Source of the DNA: an uncultured Spirochaetales bacterium
GTDB lineage: Bacteria; Spirochaetota; Spirochaetia; Sphaerochaetales; Sphaerochaetaceae
DNA: 60,226 bases
Assembly: GCA_949295125.1 (NCBI GenBank)
Contig: CASFJV010000002.1
Coordinates: 1-60,226, forward strand
Reading direction: 5' to 3'
A program made the position numbers and the translations under genes. The notes under the pieces were generated by a model. That model was given only the letters and a program-made list of their open reading frames with translations. It did not search any database and was not told where the DNA came from. Below, piece after piece: positions 32,383 through 41,128 of the stretch (its first letter is position 1; each line of letters starts with the position of its first letter).

Positions 32383-35229
32383 CTAAAGCGGGAGATGGAA
32401 TACCCTGTATCCTTCTGCTATTGCCTCCCCTTCCTCCTTCTTATCCAATATGATAGCCCTGGATGCATCAGAAAGCAATTGAGCAACCAGGCTTTTTGCA
32501 GCCTCCACATCATTCACATCAAGCGAAACAAGTCCACTCCTGAGATTCTTCCTGTATTCATCAGTTACGGAGAACAGCCTCCTTCTCAGATATGTCAGAG
32601 CCTTCTGCGATGGGCTCTGGGGCTTGCGGTCTATGCTTTTTATGTTTATCTTCGCATCCTCAAGCTTCTTTTCATCGATCACTTCAAGCTCTATTGCCTT
32701 TGAGAAATCATCAAAGGACTTAAAAAGCCTTGGATCTCGGTATGTGTAGAAGAACAGCCTGTTTTCAAGATTATCAAGCATTGCTCCTGTACCGTATGCC
32801 CCACCCTTGGCCCTGATCAGGTTCCAGAGGCTTGATGTGGAAACAATTGACAGGAGCATCCTGGAAGAGAGCATCGTCTTCCACTCCATTTTTTCTGTCG
32901 AAGCACTCAGTGCACTGTAGCTTACAGGAGTACTGAGGCTATAGGCTGTCTTTTCATCAAAATCTGCCACTATGCTTGAAAAAGAAAGGCTGAGAGGAGC
33001 TTCTTCAAATGAAGAGAGGAAATAGGCAGCCTCCGCCTTCATCATCTCCTCATTCTCCTTATCCTGGTATGTCTGGACCGTAATCCTTGCCCTGTTGAGG
33101 AGCTTCTTCCTTACATCTGCTATGTTTTCCGTCTCCCTTTCCTTATCCTTCCTCATCTTCTCGACTGTAAACCAGTAAGAGAGGCCTGAAAGCTTTTCCC
33201 CGATATAAAGTGAGGGGGAAAGGCTTGCGGAAGATGCGCTTATTGCATAGATGTGCCCAGACTGGACCACACCGGACTTGTAATCTGTCGAGATGTCAGT
33301 CAGGGCATTAGCCACCTCATCCTCCCTGACAAGGCCATCCATTAGAAGGCTGATGAATTCAGAGACCGCATCATGTGCTGTCTCCTTGAGGGAACGCATC
33401 CTGAAAAGGAAAAACACCTTTGCTCCCCCATCCATGCTCTCTCCGCTCTCGATATAGAATGCATAGCCCCCGGATGTGTACCTGATATCAGTCTGCACAT
33501 CTGCCATATCCTTCTCCTTTGTGGAGCACATTGTAAGCAGCCGTGAGTATGCATTCAGGCTTTCAAGCTCTTCAAGGGTGAAGTCAGAGACATCAAATGC
33601 AGCATCAAGGTAGACAATGCCATTGCTGAACCTTGAGATGCTCACTGCCTTATCACCTGGCATTCCAGGAGTCCTTTCAAAAGCTGTGTCTTCAAGATCC
33701 TCAAGGCTGAGGGACCTGAAACTGCTCAATGCCTCAGGGCTGTCTGAGGAGAGGGAGAAAGCCAGATAGGCATCATCCTCTTCTTTAGGATGCTTCTCTT
33801 TCTCTTCAATAAGGATCTTCTCCATCTCTTCCGCAATTTCAAGATCCTTCCTGTCATCCATTTCTACAACTGAGAGCAGGCAGTGTGGATTATCTATGAA
33901 GTTCTTCTGGATGTATTTCTCAAAATACCTTGGATCGCTCTCACTGAGCCTTCTCACTTCTGCCATATCGCGTTCAGGGAACAATGAGGAAAGTATATCC
34001 GTGCCATATGCGAAAGCCTTGTCAATCCTGAAAAGGGCCTTCATTCCCTGAGGATTCCCTCCGGAAATTTCCCTTAGGTTGAATTCATTGCGCCTCAGCG
34101 CCGCCTCTTTTTCCCTTTCACTGAATCCATCCCGCACAATCCTTTTCAGGGCATCCATGAGGTATGAAGCAGCCTTATCGCAGTTTTCCTTCCCCACCCC
34201 TGCCATTCCGGCAGCAAAGGCATAGGCGCTGTAGTCCCAGATCATGCCTGATTCTGTTGAGATGTCTTCTGAGTACGGACACTCTGTGATTGCCTTATAT
34301 AAAGGACAGCCTGCAGAACCTAAAAGCATATCGGTAAGGACCTGAAGCGTTGCTCCCTCCACCCCGTCCGTACTGTCATTTAGGCGCCAGGAATAAAGAA
34401 CGCTTGATTTTCCATTTGAGCTTGGATCGCTTGCTGCTGATGTGGCATATGCCTTCCTCATTTCCTTCCAGAGTGGAGGAAGCTTCACCTTTTCCGGAGC
34501 AGGGACATATTCCCTTTTATCAAGGTAATCATCTGCAATGGAATCCATAAGATGGCCTTTTTCTATGCTTCCATAGATTAAGAGGCACATATTGGATGGA
34601 ACATAGTACCTGCGGTATTTTTCCAGGTACTCTTCATAGCTCAGCCTTGCTATATCCTTAGGAAGTCCGCCACTTTCGTATTCATATGCGCACCCAGGGA
34701 AAAGCCCGTGGCTTGAGAGGGATGAGAGCACACTCTCATGCTGGCTCGTTGCCCCCTGCATCTCAGAAAAGACAACGCCATCAAAATGAGGAGTTCCCTG
34801 GTAGGAGACCCTGATCCCTTCCTGCATGAATGTCTCCTTTCTCAGAAGGGGATCAAAGACGGCATCACTATAGACACTGAATATGTTCTCAAAATCCTTT
34901 TCAACCGCACTAGCAGCCAGGTAATACGTCCTGTCTGCTCCTGTCATCGCGTTCATGAATGTCGGACAGCCGCTTGCCATCTGTACCGTAAATGCATCCT
35001 TTACAGGATATTTCCTGCTCCCGGAAAGGACAGTATGCTCAATTATATGGAACACTCCGGTAGAATCAGAGCATGGGGTATAGACCACATATGAGAAGAA
35101 ATTCTCCGGATCCTTATTATCGACAGTTATTACCCTGAAGCCTGTTTTCTGATGCAGATACAGCCTTGCTGTCCCATCATATGATGGAGTCTTCTGTTCA
35201 TCAATAAGTTTATAGCTGTTAGAATCCAT
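32383..35229 (-). CDS. M16C zinc metallopeptidase, presequence protease-like
   Basis: This large insulinase-family peptidase (948 aa) has the inverted zinc motif HIIEH (in VFHIIEHTVLSGSRKYPVKDAF) near residue 57, with the distal Glu expected about 75 residues on (VVFSEMQGA). M16C members (PreP, falcilysin) degrade unfolded peptides in a closed chamber of four domains; the length fits. No signal peptide, so probably cytosolic. There is no Shine-Dalgarno; a promoter ends seven nt before the ATG. Divergent from nfo. Confidence 0.92.
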   Translation of the reverse strand: MDSNSYKLIDEQKTPSYDGTARLYLHQKTGFRVITVDNKDPENFFSYVVYTPCSDSTGVFHIIEHTVLSGSRKYPVKDAFTVQMASGCPTFMNAMTGADRTYYLAASAVEKDFENIFSVYSDAVFDPLLRKETFMQEGIRVSYQGTPHFDGVVFSEMQGATSQHESVLSSLSSHGLFPGCAYEYESGGLPKDIARLSYEEYLEKYRRYYVPSNMCLLIYGSIEKGHLMDSIADDYLDKREYVPAPEKVKLPPLWKEMRKAYATSAASDPSSNGKSSVLYSWRLNDSTDGVEGATLQVLTDMLLGSAGCPLYKAITECPYSEDISTESGMIWDYSAYAFAAGMAGVGKENCDKAASYLMDALKRIVRDGFSEREKEAALRRNEFNLREISGGNPQGMKALFRIDKAFAYGTDILSSLFPERDMAEVRRLSESDPRYFEKYIQKNFIDNPHCLLSVVEMDDRKDLEIAEEMEKILIEEKEKHPKEEDDAYLAFSLSSDSPEALSSFRSLSLEDLEDTAFERTPGMPGDKAVSISRFSNGIVYLDAAFDVSDFTLEELESLNAYSRLLTMCSTKEKDMADVQTDIRYTSGGYAFYIESGESMDGGAKVFFLFRMRSLKETAHDAVSEFISLLMDGLVREDEVANALTDISTDYKSGVVQSGHIYAISASSASLSPSLYIGEKLSGLSYWFTVEKMRKDKERETENIADVRKKLLNRARITVQTYQDKENEEMMKAEAAYFLSSFEEAPLSLSFSSIVADFDEKTAYSLSTPVSYSALSASTEKMEWKTMLSSRMLLSIVSTSSLWNLIRAKGGAYGTGAMLDNLENRLFFYTYRDPRLFKSFDDFSKAIELEVIDEKKLEDAKINIKSIDRKPQSPSQKALTYLRRRLFSVTDEYRKNLRSGLVSLDVNDVEAAKSLVAQLLSDASRAIILDKKEEGEAIAEGYRVFHLPL

Positions 35230-35293
35230 AAGAGAAAAAATAGCCTATGATGACTGCTTTGACAATAGATCCGTTTTCTTCTAGCCTATTGCC
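35230..35293. promoter_or_regulatory. Overlapping divergent promoters M16C peptidase / nfo
   Basis: Plus strand: TTGACA 35259-35264, 17 nt, TAGCCT 35282-35287, six nt, ATG 35294. Minus strand: TTGTCA 35265-35260, 17 nt, TATTTT 35242-35237, seven nt, ATG 35229. The two -35 boxes share five bases, so the polymerases cannot bind both at once. Neither gene has a Shine-Dalgarno. Confidence 0.6.
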
Positions 35294-36121
35294 ATGATTC
35301 ATATCGGTCCACATGTTTCAATTGCAAAAGACATATCACTGGCCCCTGTCAGGGCAAAAGAGCTTGGCTCAGGTGCATTCGGGCTTTTCCTGAAAAACCA
35401 GAAAGTATGGAAAGCCCCTGAGCTGAAAGAGGAGAGCATTGAGAAGTTCAGGGAGAACCTCAGCGCTCTGGGATACTCTCCACGTTACGTCCTGCCACAT
35501 GCAGGATATCTCATCAACATGGCAAGCCCTGATGAAGAGAACAGGATAAAATCCCTTTCGCTGCTGAAGGATGAGATCAGGAGGGCCCTCTCTCTCGGGC
35601 TTACTGTCATAAACATCCATCCAGGAGCATATATAGAAGGCGAGAGGAGAGACGGCATTAAAAGAACTGCTGCAATGCTGGACGAAGCACTATCTGAAGT
35701 GGAAGGGTTTTCAATTGCCCTGGAAGACACTGCAGGAAGCGGATCAAACCTGGGATCCAGCCTGGAGGAACTGGCAGAGATAATAAGCATGGCAAAGGAG
35801 AAGGACAAAATAAAGGTGACACTCGATACATGCCATATGTATGCTGCCGGATATGATCTGAAGAACGATCCTGAAGGCGTCCTCGATAAAGCCTGTTTCA
35901 TATTCGGATGTGACAAGATTGCCGGCATGCACATAAACGACAGCAAGGTAGCGCTTTCATCAAGGAAGGACAGGCATGAGAGTATCGGCAAAGGCCTGAT
36001 AGGCCTTGAAGCACTTCAATCTGCAGTCAGGCATAAAGCTGCCCAGGATAAGCCTCTCGTGCTTGAGACGATCGATGAAACACTCTGGAGTGAGGAGATA
36101 AGGATACTCAGAGGTATGTGA
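35294..36121 (+). CDS. nfo: Endonuclease IV
   Basis: This zinc-dependent AP endonuclease (275 aa) acts in base excision repair. Metal-binding blocks are visible: GPHVSIA, PHAGY, INIHPGAY, IALEDTAG, VTLDTCHMYAAGYD, GMHINDSK, DRHESIGKGLIG and a final VLETID. All are intact. The start is set by the promoter ending six nt upstream; no ribosome-binding site is seen. The 3' end overlaps the next, convergent gene by 14 nt. Confidence 0.95.
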   Translation: MIHIGPHVSIAKDISLAPVRAKELGSGAFGLFLKNQKVWKAPELKEESIEKFRENLSALGYSPRYVLPHAGYLINMASPDEENRIKSLSLLKDEIRRALSLGLTVINIHPGAYIEGERRDGIKRTAAMLDEALSEVEGFSIALEDTAGSGSNLGSSLEELAEIISMAKEKDKIKVTLDTCHMYAAGYDLKNDPEGVLDKACFIFGCDKIAGMHINDSKVALSSRKDRHESIGKGLIGLEALQSAVRHKAAQDKPLVLETIDETLWSEEIRILRGM

Positions 36122-37490
36122 TTACAGTGGATGCAAGATTGCGCCCGCAGTTTGTGAACGCATCCATGACCGCTTCACTGTAACTCTCTCCGCTGCCTAT
36201 GGAAGATGTTGTGTTATCTGAAAAGATGAGCTCTGAAGTATCCCTGTCATATATGCCGAGAGTGCTGCTGACATATGCAAGCACAGTGCGTCCTGGAGTC
36301 TCCACGCTGTCGGCAACGCCTATCCTGAGCACGGCGATGCTGTCATTCAGATCCATGCCGCTTGCCATTGCATTTGAAAGTATCTCACTATCATCATCCC
36401 CACTCGCCTTTCCAGCCCTGATGGAATATCCTGAATTCATCATCTCGGCATTGAAGGAATCAAGGCCTGCACTGTCTTCCAGTTCCTGTCCCGTTATGTC
36501 ATATTCAGCCAGGAGGACTGTAAGTCCATAGTCTGAATTCCTGTTTTCTGCATAGCTGAAAACCCTGTGCTTTTCCTCAAGAAGGGAAATGAAGCTGTCT
36601 AAATATCCAGGTTCGGCCAAAGAGGCAATGCGCTCTATCACAGATCTGTCAAAGGAGAAGTCAAGTGCAAATTCCCCGATCTCTGAAATTGCCTTATTCG
36701 TGTTGTGGAAATCATAGCGGCCTGCAGATCCGGTATTAAAGCGGATGCTCTCCTCTTTTATGTTCCCTTCTGTATCCCTGATATCATAAGTGCCAATAAG
36801 CTCTGCATCATATACAAGAGGATACAGTATTCCCCTCCTCCTTCTTACAGTGATTTCCCCGTCTATTCCGCTGCCATACTGCCTGTACCTTATTTCAAGC
36901 GGTTCGAGATAATACATTGCGACAGAGAGTATCTCATCACTGCTGATGCCAGGATTCTCCACACCGTTTTCTATGGATAGTGACAGCGCCTCAAGGGTCT
37001 TTGAAAGCGCACCAATATCCCTGTTTTCCATATAATCAGCCCTGGCGCTCTCCATCAGGGATTCTATCTCGGCCCTCACCTCCATCGCTCTCCTGGTCTC
37101 CGGGGACTGCATCTGATCAAAAAGATCCGCGCTGATATCAAGCATCACATAACATGAATAGCGGCCTCCCCGGTATGTCCTGAAATATGTGTCCGTTATG
37201 TTCCCATCCAGAGCATTCAGTGTCCCTGAAGAGCTGAGTTCCCTGAAATAGAGTGCATAGGCATCAATGCCAAGATCTGATCCAAGCTCAATCAGGAGGT
37301 TCTCCATTGCATTCAGTTCCGCTTCCTCCTCGCTGTTTCCGCTGCCTTCATTTACATATGCAATCCGTCCGCTCCTGACATACGGATTGTCAATCCATCC
37401 AGGAAGCGTCTCATCAGATAGGTTACCGATGCTTGAACAGGATGAGAAGGCCAGCATTACAGATAAGGCGATAAAAAGGACTTTTCTCAA
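36108..37490 (-). CDS. LPP20-like lipoprotein
   Basis: This 460-aa lipoprotein has a signal ending FSSC with Cys18 as the lipidation site. LPGWIDNPYVRSGRIAYVNEGSGNSEEEAELNAMENL near residues 29-65 resembles the LPP20 domain start. The middle is helical and the C-terminus mixed, with a late GESYSEAVMDAFTNCGRN. It should sit in an envelope membrane. It starts within the upstream gene's stop (ATGA). Its role is unknown. Confidence 0.75.
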   Translation of the reverse strand: MRKVLFIALSVMLAFSSCSSIGNLSDETLPGWIDNPYVRSGRIAYVNEGSGNSEEEAELNAMENLLIELGSDLGIDAYALYFRELSSSGTLNALDGNITDTYFRTYRGGRYSCYVMLDISADLFDQMQSPETRRAMEVRAEIESLMESARADYMENRDIGALSKTLEALSLSIENGVENPGISSDEILSVAMYYLEPLEIRYRQYGSGIDGEITVRRRRGILYPLVYDAELIGTYDIRDTEGNIKEESIRFNTGSAGRYDFHNTNKAISEIGEFALDFSFDRSVIERIASLAEPGYLDSFISLLEEKHRVFSYAENRNSDYGLTVLLAEYDITGQELEDSAGLDSFNAEMMNSGYSIRAGKASGDDDSEILSNAMASGMDLNDSIAVLRIGVADSVETPGRTVLAYVSSTLGIYDRDTSELIFSDNTTSSIGSGESYSEAVMDAFTNCGRNLASTVITYL

Positions 37491-38389
37491 AACATCACTC
37501 CAAAAGAAAGCATGACAGTGTTTTCAACTATTGTACCCGTTTCATAGCCAATCCGCCATAGCGTCCTGGCACTTATATGATGCTCGTAACCGACTGAATA
37601 TGTTGCTGCGGCATCAAATGCGCCATCGTATCCCAGATAGAGAATTGCATTGGCAAACACAGCTCCCTCTTCTATAAGGGTGAAGTGCGTATCAAGCAGC
37701 CTCTCAAGAGGAAGCCGTGCCTCAAGGCCAAGTCCGCCGTAAAAAGAAAAATTGCCGTCATAAGAAACCAGGAATGAGGCAAGAGGATTGAAATACGGCA
37801 GGAAAGGAAGATAAGCAAGGGCAAGGGAAAAGGAAAAACTGTTAAAACGCAATGTGGAAGAACCATTCATGTAAAGGGCGAATGATGGCCCCGGCTCAAG
37901 ATTTAATCCTGCCACAAGGTCTTTCTGATAGACAGGGGAATAAATTGAGCTGCCGTTCATGTTATCCACTGTTTCCAGCAGTGCCCTTTTATCTCCTGAG
38001 GCATCATAGGCTTCAACCATGCACCCCTTCCTGTAGCTGTCATGGCTTGCTATTATATCATCTGTGACATAATAAAGCGTGCTGTTCTCAAGATACAGGC
38101 TCTCCTCAAGTGAGAGTGCGTTATCAATGAACTCTCCAAGCACATCCATGCTTGGTGCGCTCAATCTCATTTCCTTTCCATCTATGGAGAAAGAGATCGT
38201 GAAATGTCCGTCACTGCTGAACGAATTCACAGTTATGTCCCTCTCCCTCCTTCCGGAAATGGCATTGGAGAAGAAAGAGGAAAGAACAGCCCTGTCCTCT
38301 GTGCTTACCGACTCAGGAAATGTCACAGCAGAAAAGGAAGGGAAAAGGGAAACAGCAGCTATGAATAATGTCAGCAGTGCCTTTTTCAT
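37487..38389 (-). CDS. Exported beta-barrel-like envelope protein
   Basis: The protein is 300 aa from the ATG at 38389. A clear signal peptide (MKKALLTLFIAAVSLFPSFSA) is followed by a soluble N-terminal half and then amphipathic strands ending in LSFGVMF, a terminal Phe as in outer-membrane proteins. No family is recognised. An ATG at 38398 is also in frame. Its native upstream region has been replaced by the 38399-38994 element, whose right end abuts ATGACATTT at this start, and no Shine-Dalgarno is left. It is coupled to the lipoprotein gene by ATGA. Confidence 0.7.
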   Translation of the reverse strand: MKKALLTLFIAAVSLFPSFSAVTFPESVSTEDRAVLSSFFSNAISGRRERDITVNSFSSDGHFTISFSIDGKEMRLSAPSMDVLGEFIDNALSLEESLYLENSTLYYVTDDIIASHDSYRKGCMVEAYDASGDKRALLETVDNMNGSSIYSPVYQKDLVAGLNLEPGPSFALYMNGSSTLRFNSFSFSLALAYLPFLPYFNPLASFLVSYDGNFSFYGGLGLEARLPLERLLDTHFTLIEEGAVFANAILYLGYDGAFDAAATYSVGYEHHISARTLWRIGYETGTIVENTVMLSFGVMF

Positions 38390-38454
38390 AAATGTCATGG
38401 AGGGGGAACCATCAGGCTCGTCCTGATGGAGGAACCTCCACAACCTCCTTGTAG

Positions 38455-38619
38455 TTAAGATTCGTATTCGAACGCTCGACGAGCGTCAAGTGCCTGTAGT
38501 GTATTCCCGCATGGACCCTTGTCCCGTCCAGGCCGTACCCTGCTCTCTATCCGATGCCTCGCCTTGGCCTCGGTGCATGGCATGAGGGGAGAGCCGTCGC
38601 TGTTGAGCACGTATACCAT
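38455..38619 (-). pseudogene. Truncated IscB N-terminus (PLMP/RRXRR domain)
   Basis: The frame from the ATG at 38619 (AAGGAGG nine nt upstream) reads MVYVLNSDGSPLMPCTEAKARHRIE, the typical IscB start: VFVL, PLMPC, then a KAR helix. After about residue 25 the match is lost, and the ORF stops at residue 54 with no RuvC, bridge helix or HNH domain. It is therefore a remnant of a full-length RNA-guided nuclease gene, or a deliberately small derivative. Confidence 0.7.
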
Positions 38620-38624
38620 GCCGT

Positions 38625-38994
38625 CATGCCTCCTTGCCATCGAGTCTCAGGGGGATGTTCCAATCCCCTGTCCAGACGCTCCCTGATGCACATCTGGAGA
38701 AGGATGCGGAAATCTCGCCTTCTTGGCCGGCTTTCCGCTGCCGTCACGCTTTCTTGCTCCCCGTCGCCCTTCGCCAATGTTGGAGGGGGTTTGGTGTGCA
38801 TGGCGCTGTCCCTACCTGACAGGACTGTTTGGCCATACACCGCAGAGGCAGTGGACTAGAGCCACATCCACTGGTGCCTATATATTCCCGGCCAACGTAG
38901 TTCAGAGGCCTAAGCCTCATCACTGGGGCTAGTCAACGTCAGGCATTCGGAGTTTCCTCCTCATGCCTGCAGCCTCGGGCTTCAGGTCGTTGAC
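38625..38994 (-). ncRNA. Candidate omega (HEARO-like) RNA
   Basis: On the minus strand this 370-nt stretch upstream of the PLMP ORF holds nested stems: outer GTCAACG/CGTTGAC (38994-38988 with 38938-38932); inside it GGCAT-GA-GGAG-GAAA-CTCC-GA-ATGCC (38967-38942), a GNRA tetraloop with tandem G-A mismatches; GAGGC/GCCTC (38918-38905); CAGTGG/CCACTG (38873-38849); and CAGGGGAT/ATCCCCCTG (38670-38648). The GNRA loop appears only on the minus strand, which fixes the RNA strand and agrees with the ORF. Known omega RNAs lie just upstream of iscB like this. Confidence 0.6.
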
Positions 38995-40208
38995 ATACCT
39001 TTTGCTATTTCCAGTACGAGATTCGCAGCGCTGTTCATCGCATCAAGCGCAACCCATTCCCTAAGAGAGTGGAGATTGTGCCCTCCCGTATAGATATTCG
39101 GTGAGCTTATCCCTGCATTCTCCGCAATCCGTGCGCCATCAGTACCGCCACGGATCAGTGATTCCTTCACACAGATGCCAAGACGGCTGGCTGCTGAGAA
39201 TATCCTCTCAACCGCCTTCGGATTCCTGCTGTTGACGTTTGCCATATTGTAATAGCTGACCCTGACATCAACATCCACTTCGGCCTTATAGATAAAACCG
39301 ATGGAGGAGGCTATCTTCTTCACAGCTTCAATCCTCCTGTTAAAGATATCAAGATCATGATCCCTTATAAGCATTGAGGCTTCCGCTTCCACTACACTGC
39401 CGCTGATGCTGTCAACACCGTAATAGCCATAGCGGCTGTCAGTTGCCTCAGGGCTTTCTGCCTGCGGAATGGCTGAAATGATATGCGAAAGCACTGTGAT
39501 CGCATTGACAAGCTTTCCGCGTGCTGATCCGAAATGGATTGAATTTCCCCTGACTTTTATAGTAAGGGAAGCGGCATTGAAGCACTCTGTTTCTATAAGC
39601 CCCTCCTCTTCCCCATCAACCGTATAGCAGGCTTCAGCCTTTATCACATCATAAGGAAAGCCATCCATGCCGCATCCGGTCTCCTCATCAGAAGTGAAAT
39701 ACACTTCTATATCAGGATGCTTTATATCCTTATTCTCAGAGAGGAACTTCACGGCACTCATTATTATTGCAATGCCCGCTTTATCATCCGCACCAAGAAG
39801 CGTGCTCCCGTCACTTGTTATGATCTTCGATCCTATGTATCTGGAGAGATCCCCGTTCTCCTCAGCTTTTATAACGACAGAACCGGAAAGCCCGATATCC
39901 CCTCCTTCATAGTCATGGACAACTGCCTTCACTCCGTTTCCCATAACATCACTTGCGGTATCAACATGAGCCATGAAAGCGATCGCAGAGCCATCACAAT
40001 TTCCCTTAAGGACCCCTTTTACATATCCTTCTTTGCCATAATAGGCATCAAGGCCGATATCCTCAAGCTCCTGAACAAGTTTCCTTAAAAGCTCTTCCTG
40101 GCCATAAGTCGATGGCCTCCTTTCCTCTACCATGGAGGCATCGCTCATCGTGTCAAATTCCGTATATCTTATAAAATTCCCTAAAAGTTCATCCCTGAAA
40201 TCATGCAT
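38982..40208 (-). CDS. pepT: Peptidase T (tripeptidase)
   Basis: This M20B zinc aminopeptidase (408 aa) removes N-terminal residues from tripeptides. Seen: AFMAHVDTASD with the metal His-x-Asp, LLGADDKAGIAIIM, FTSDEETGCGMD, YTVDGEEEG, and GGTDGARIAE. The ATG at 40208 opens the family match; AATAAT ends six nt upstream and there is no Shine-Dalgarno. The last codons (MSTT and the stop) fall at the edge of the adjacent IscB-type element, so the natural C-terminus was probably altered slightly. Confidence 0.94.
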   Translation of the reverse strand: MHDFRDELLGNFIRYTEFDTMSDASMVEERRPSTYGQEELLRKLVQELEDIGLDAYYGKEGYVKGVLKGNCDGSAIAFMAHVDTASDVMGNGVKAVVHDYEGGDIGLSGSVVIKAEENGDLSRYIGSKIITSDGSTLLGADDKAGIAIIMSAVKFLSENKDIKHPDIEVYFTSDEETGCGMDGFPYDVIKAEACYTVDGEEEGLIETECFNAASLTIKVRGNSIHFGSARGKLVNAITVLSHIISAIPQAESPEATDSRYGYYGVDSISGSVVEAEASMLIRDHDLDIFNRRIEAVKKIASSIGFIYKAEVDVDVRVSYYNMANVNSRNPKAVERIFSAASRLGICVKESLIRGGTDGARIAENAGISSPNIYTGGHNLHSLREWVALDAMNSAANLVLEIAKGMSTT

Positions 40209-40240
40209 ATGGGAATTATTGCACACAAGAAGCAAAATTA

Positions 40241-40272
40241 AAACAGCCGGAGGCCCATACCTGCGGCTGTCT
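40241..40272 (-). terminator. Intrinsic terminator upstream of pepT
   Basis: On the minus strand ACAGCCG...CGGCTGT (inner AGG/CCT pairs) is followed by TTTTAATTTT. It ends the transcript of the preceding lipoprotein gene, so pepT needs its own promoter. Confidence 0.75.
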
Positions 40273-40282
40273 TCACTTACGC

Positions 40283-41119
40283 CTACTTATATGCTTCAAG
40301 AAGAGGCTTCACATCATCAATAATTCCATAGACTGCAAATACTGCGAGGATCAGTGCTGCTGTTACAGGAGACCTGCCAAGTGCTGTATTTGTGGCTATC
40401 ACCCCGCTGGCAATTGCCCAGGCGGCTGCAGGTTCACTCGATATCTCCTTGCACCATTCTTCGAAAGACACAGAGGAGGTTCCCGTTTTCGCATACTCAA
40501 TTATTGACATCAGTGTTGCAGCCAGGACTCCTGCGGCTATAGCCACGGCACTTGCCGCACTCACCTTTCCCCAGAACATCATATCCGGGACAAAGGCATA
40601 CACTATTGCAGCAGTAAGCAGGACTGCAGCCTTGACCACAAGTTTCCGCAGTTCTGAATAGAATGCCTTCTTCTGAGCGGCAGTCATTACCCGTGACTGC
40701 TCCTCTGCATCCTCATAGAGCTTTGTCTCCAGATCCGCGATATCTTTCCTGACCCCTTCAAGCTCTTTCTCAGGAACAAGGCCGGATGCGGCTGCAATAA
40801 CGCTCTCTACGCTTTCATAGTCATCTGCATAGATAGTGAATTCCAGGTATTCCCTTCCCCCTTGCTCTGAGAGCGTCCTGGAAGCGACATCCTCTGCGGA
40901 GAACCCTTTTTCATACGCTTCCCTGAATCCTGGAAGCTCTTCTTCTGTCATGGCGCGTGCCACATCATCAAGATAGACTTCCATAAGCCTTGCAGATCTT
41001 GTTACAAGCATCCTGTTGCTGAGCGCTTCAGGTCCTGAAAGATCCATCGTGCATGAGCATATTGCTGCTATCATGCAGAGTGCGGCAATCCTGTTTGCCA
41101 GATCGATTGATTTCTTCAT
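40283..41119 (-). CDS. Hypothetical lipoprotein with C-terminal membrane segments
   Basis: This 278-aa protein is not recognised. The signal ends AAICSC with lipidation at Cys23 (Cys21 is also possible). Residues about 30-165 are acidic and helical (EEELPGFREAYEKGFSAEDVASRTL, then a coiled stretch to QKKAFYSEL). At least three hydrophobic segments follow (VVKAAVLLTAAIVYAFV, VAIAAGVLAATLM, VTAALILAVFAVYGII). A lipoprotein with several C-terminal membrane helices is uncommon. It starts behind AGGAGGAAAGT, nine nt after the barrel-like gene. Confidence 0.65.
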   Translation of the reverse strand: MKKSIDLANRIAALCMIAAICSCTMDLSGPEALSNRMLVTRSARLMEVYLDDVARAMTEEELPGFREAYEKGFSAEDVASRTLSEQGGREYLEFTIYADDYESVESVIAAASGLVPEKELEGVRKDIADLETKLYEDAEEQSRVMTAAQKKAFYSELRKLVVKAAVLLTAAIVYAFVPDMMFWGKVSAASAVAIAAGVLAATLMSIIEYAKTGTSSVSFEEWCKEISSEPAAAWAIASGVIATNTALGRSPVTAALILAVFAVYGIIDDVKPLLEAYK

Positions 41120-41128
41120 ACTTTCCTC

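Larger units (their letters stand above)
38399..38994 (-). mobile_element. Decayed IscB/HEARO-type (IS200/IS605-like) element
   Basis: This GC-richer block of about 600 bp separates pepT from the next gene. Reading the minus strand it has, in order, a heavily folded noncoding part (38994 to about 38625), a truncated ORF with the IscB N-terminal PLMP domain (38619-38455), and a right end with a hairpin CCATCAGG-5 nt-CCTGATGG (38429-38409). The base directly after the right end begins ATGA. No tnpA is present. The outer limits are inferred from the outermost stem and the flanking genes. Confidence 0.65.

Noticed and set aside
38554..38932. Long plus-strand ORFs opposite the IscB-type element
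   Set aside because: They arise from the GC-rich, stop-poor composition of the element; the sequences show no protein-like pattern, and the structured strand and PLMP ORF are on the minus strand.
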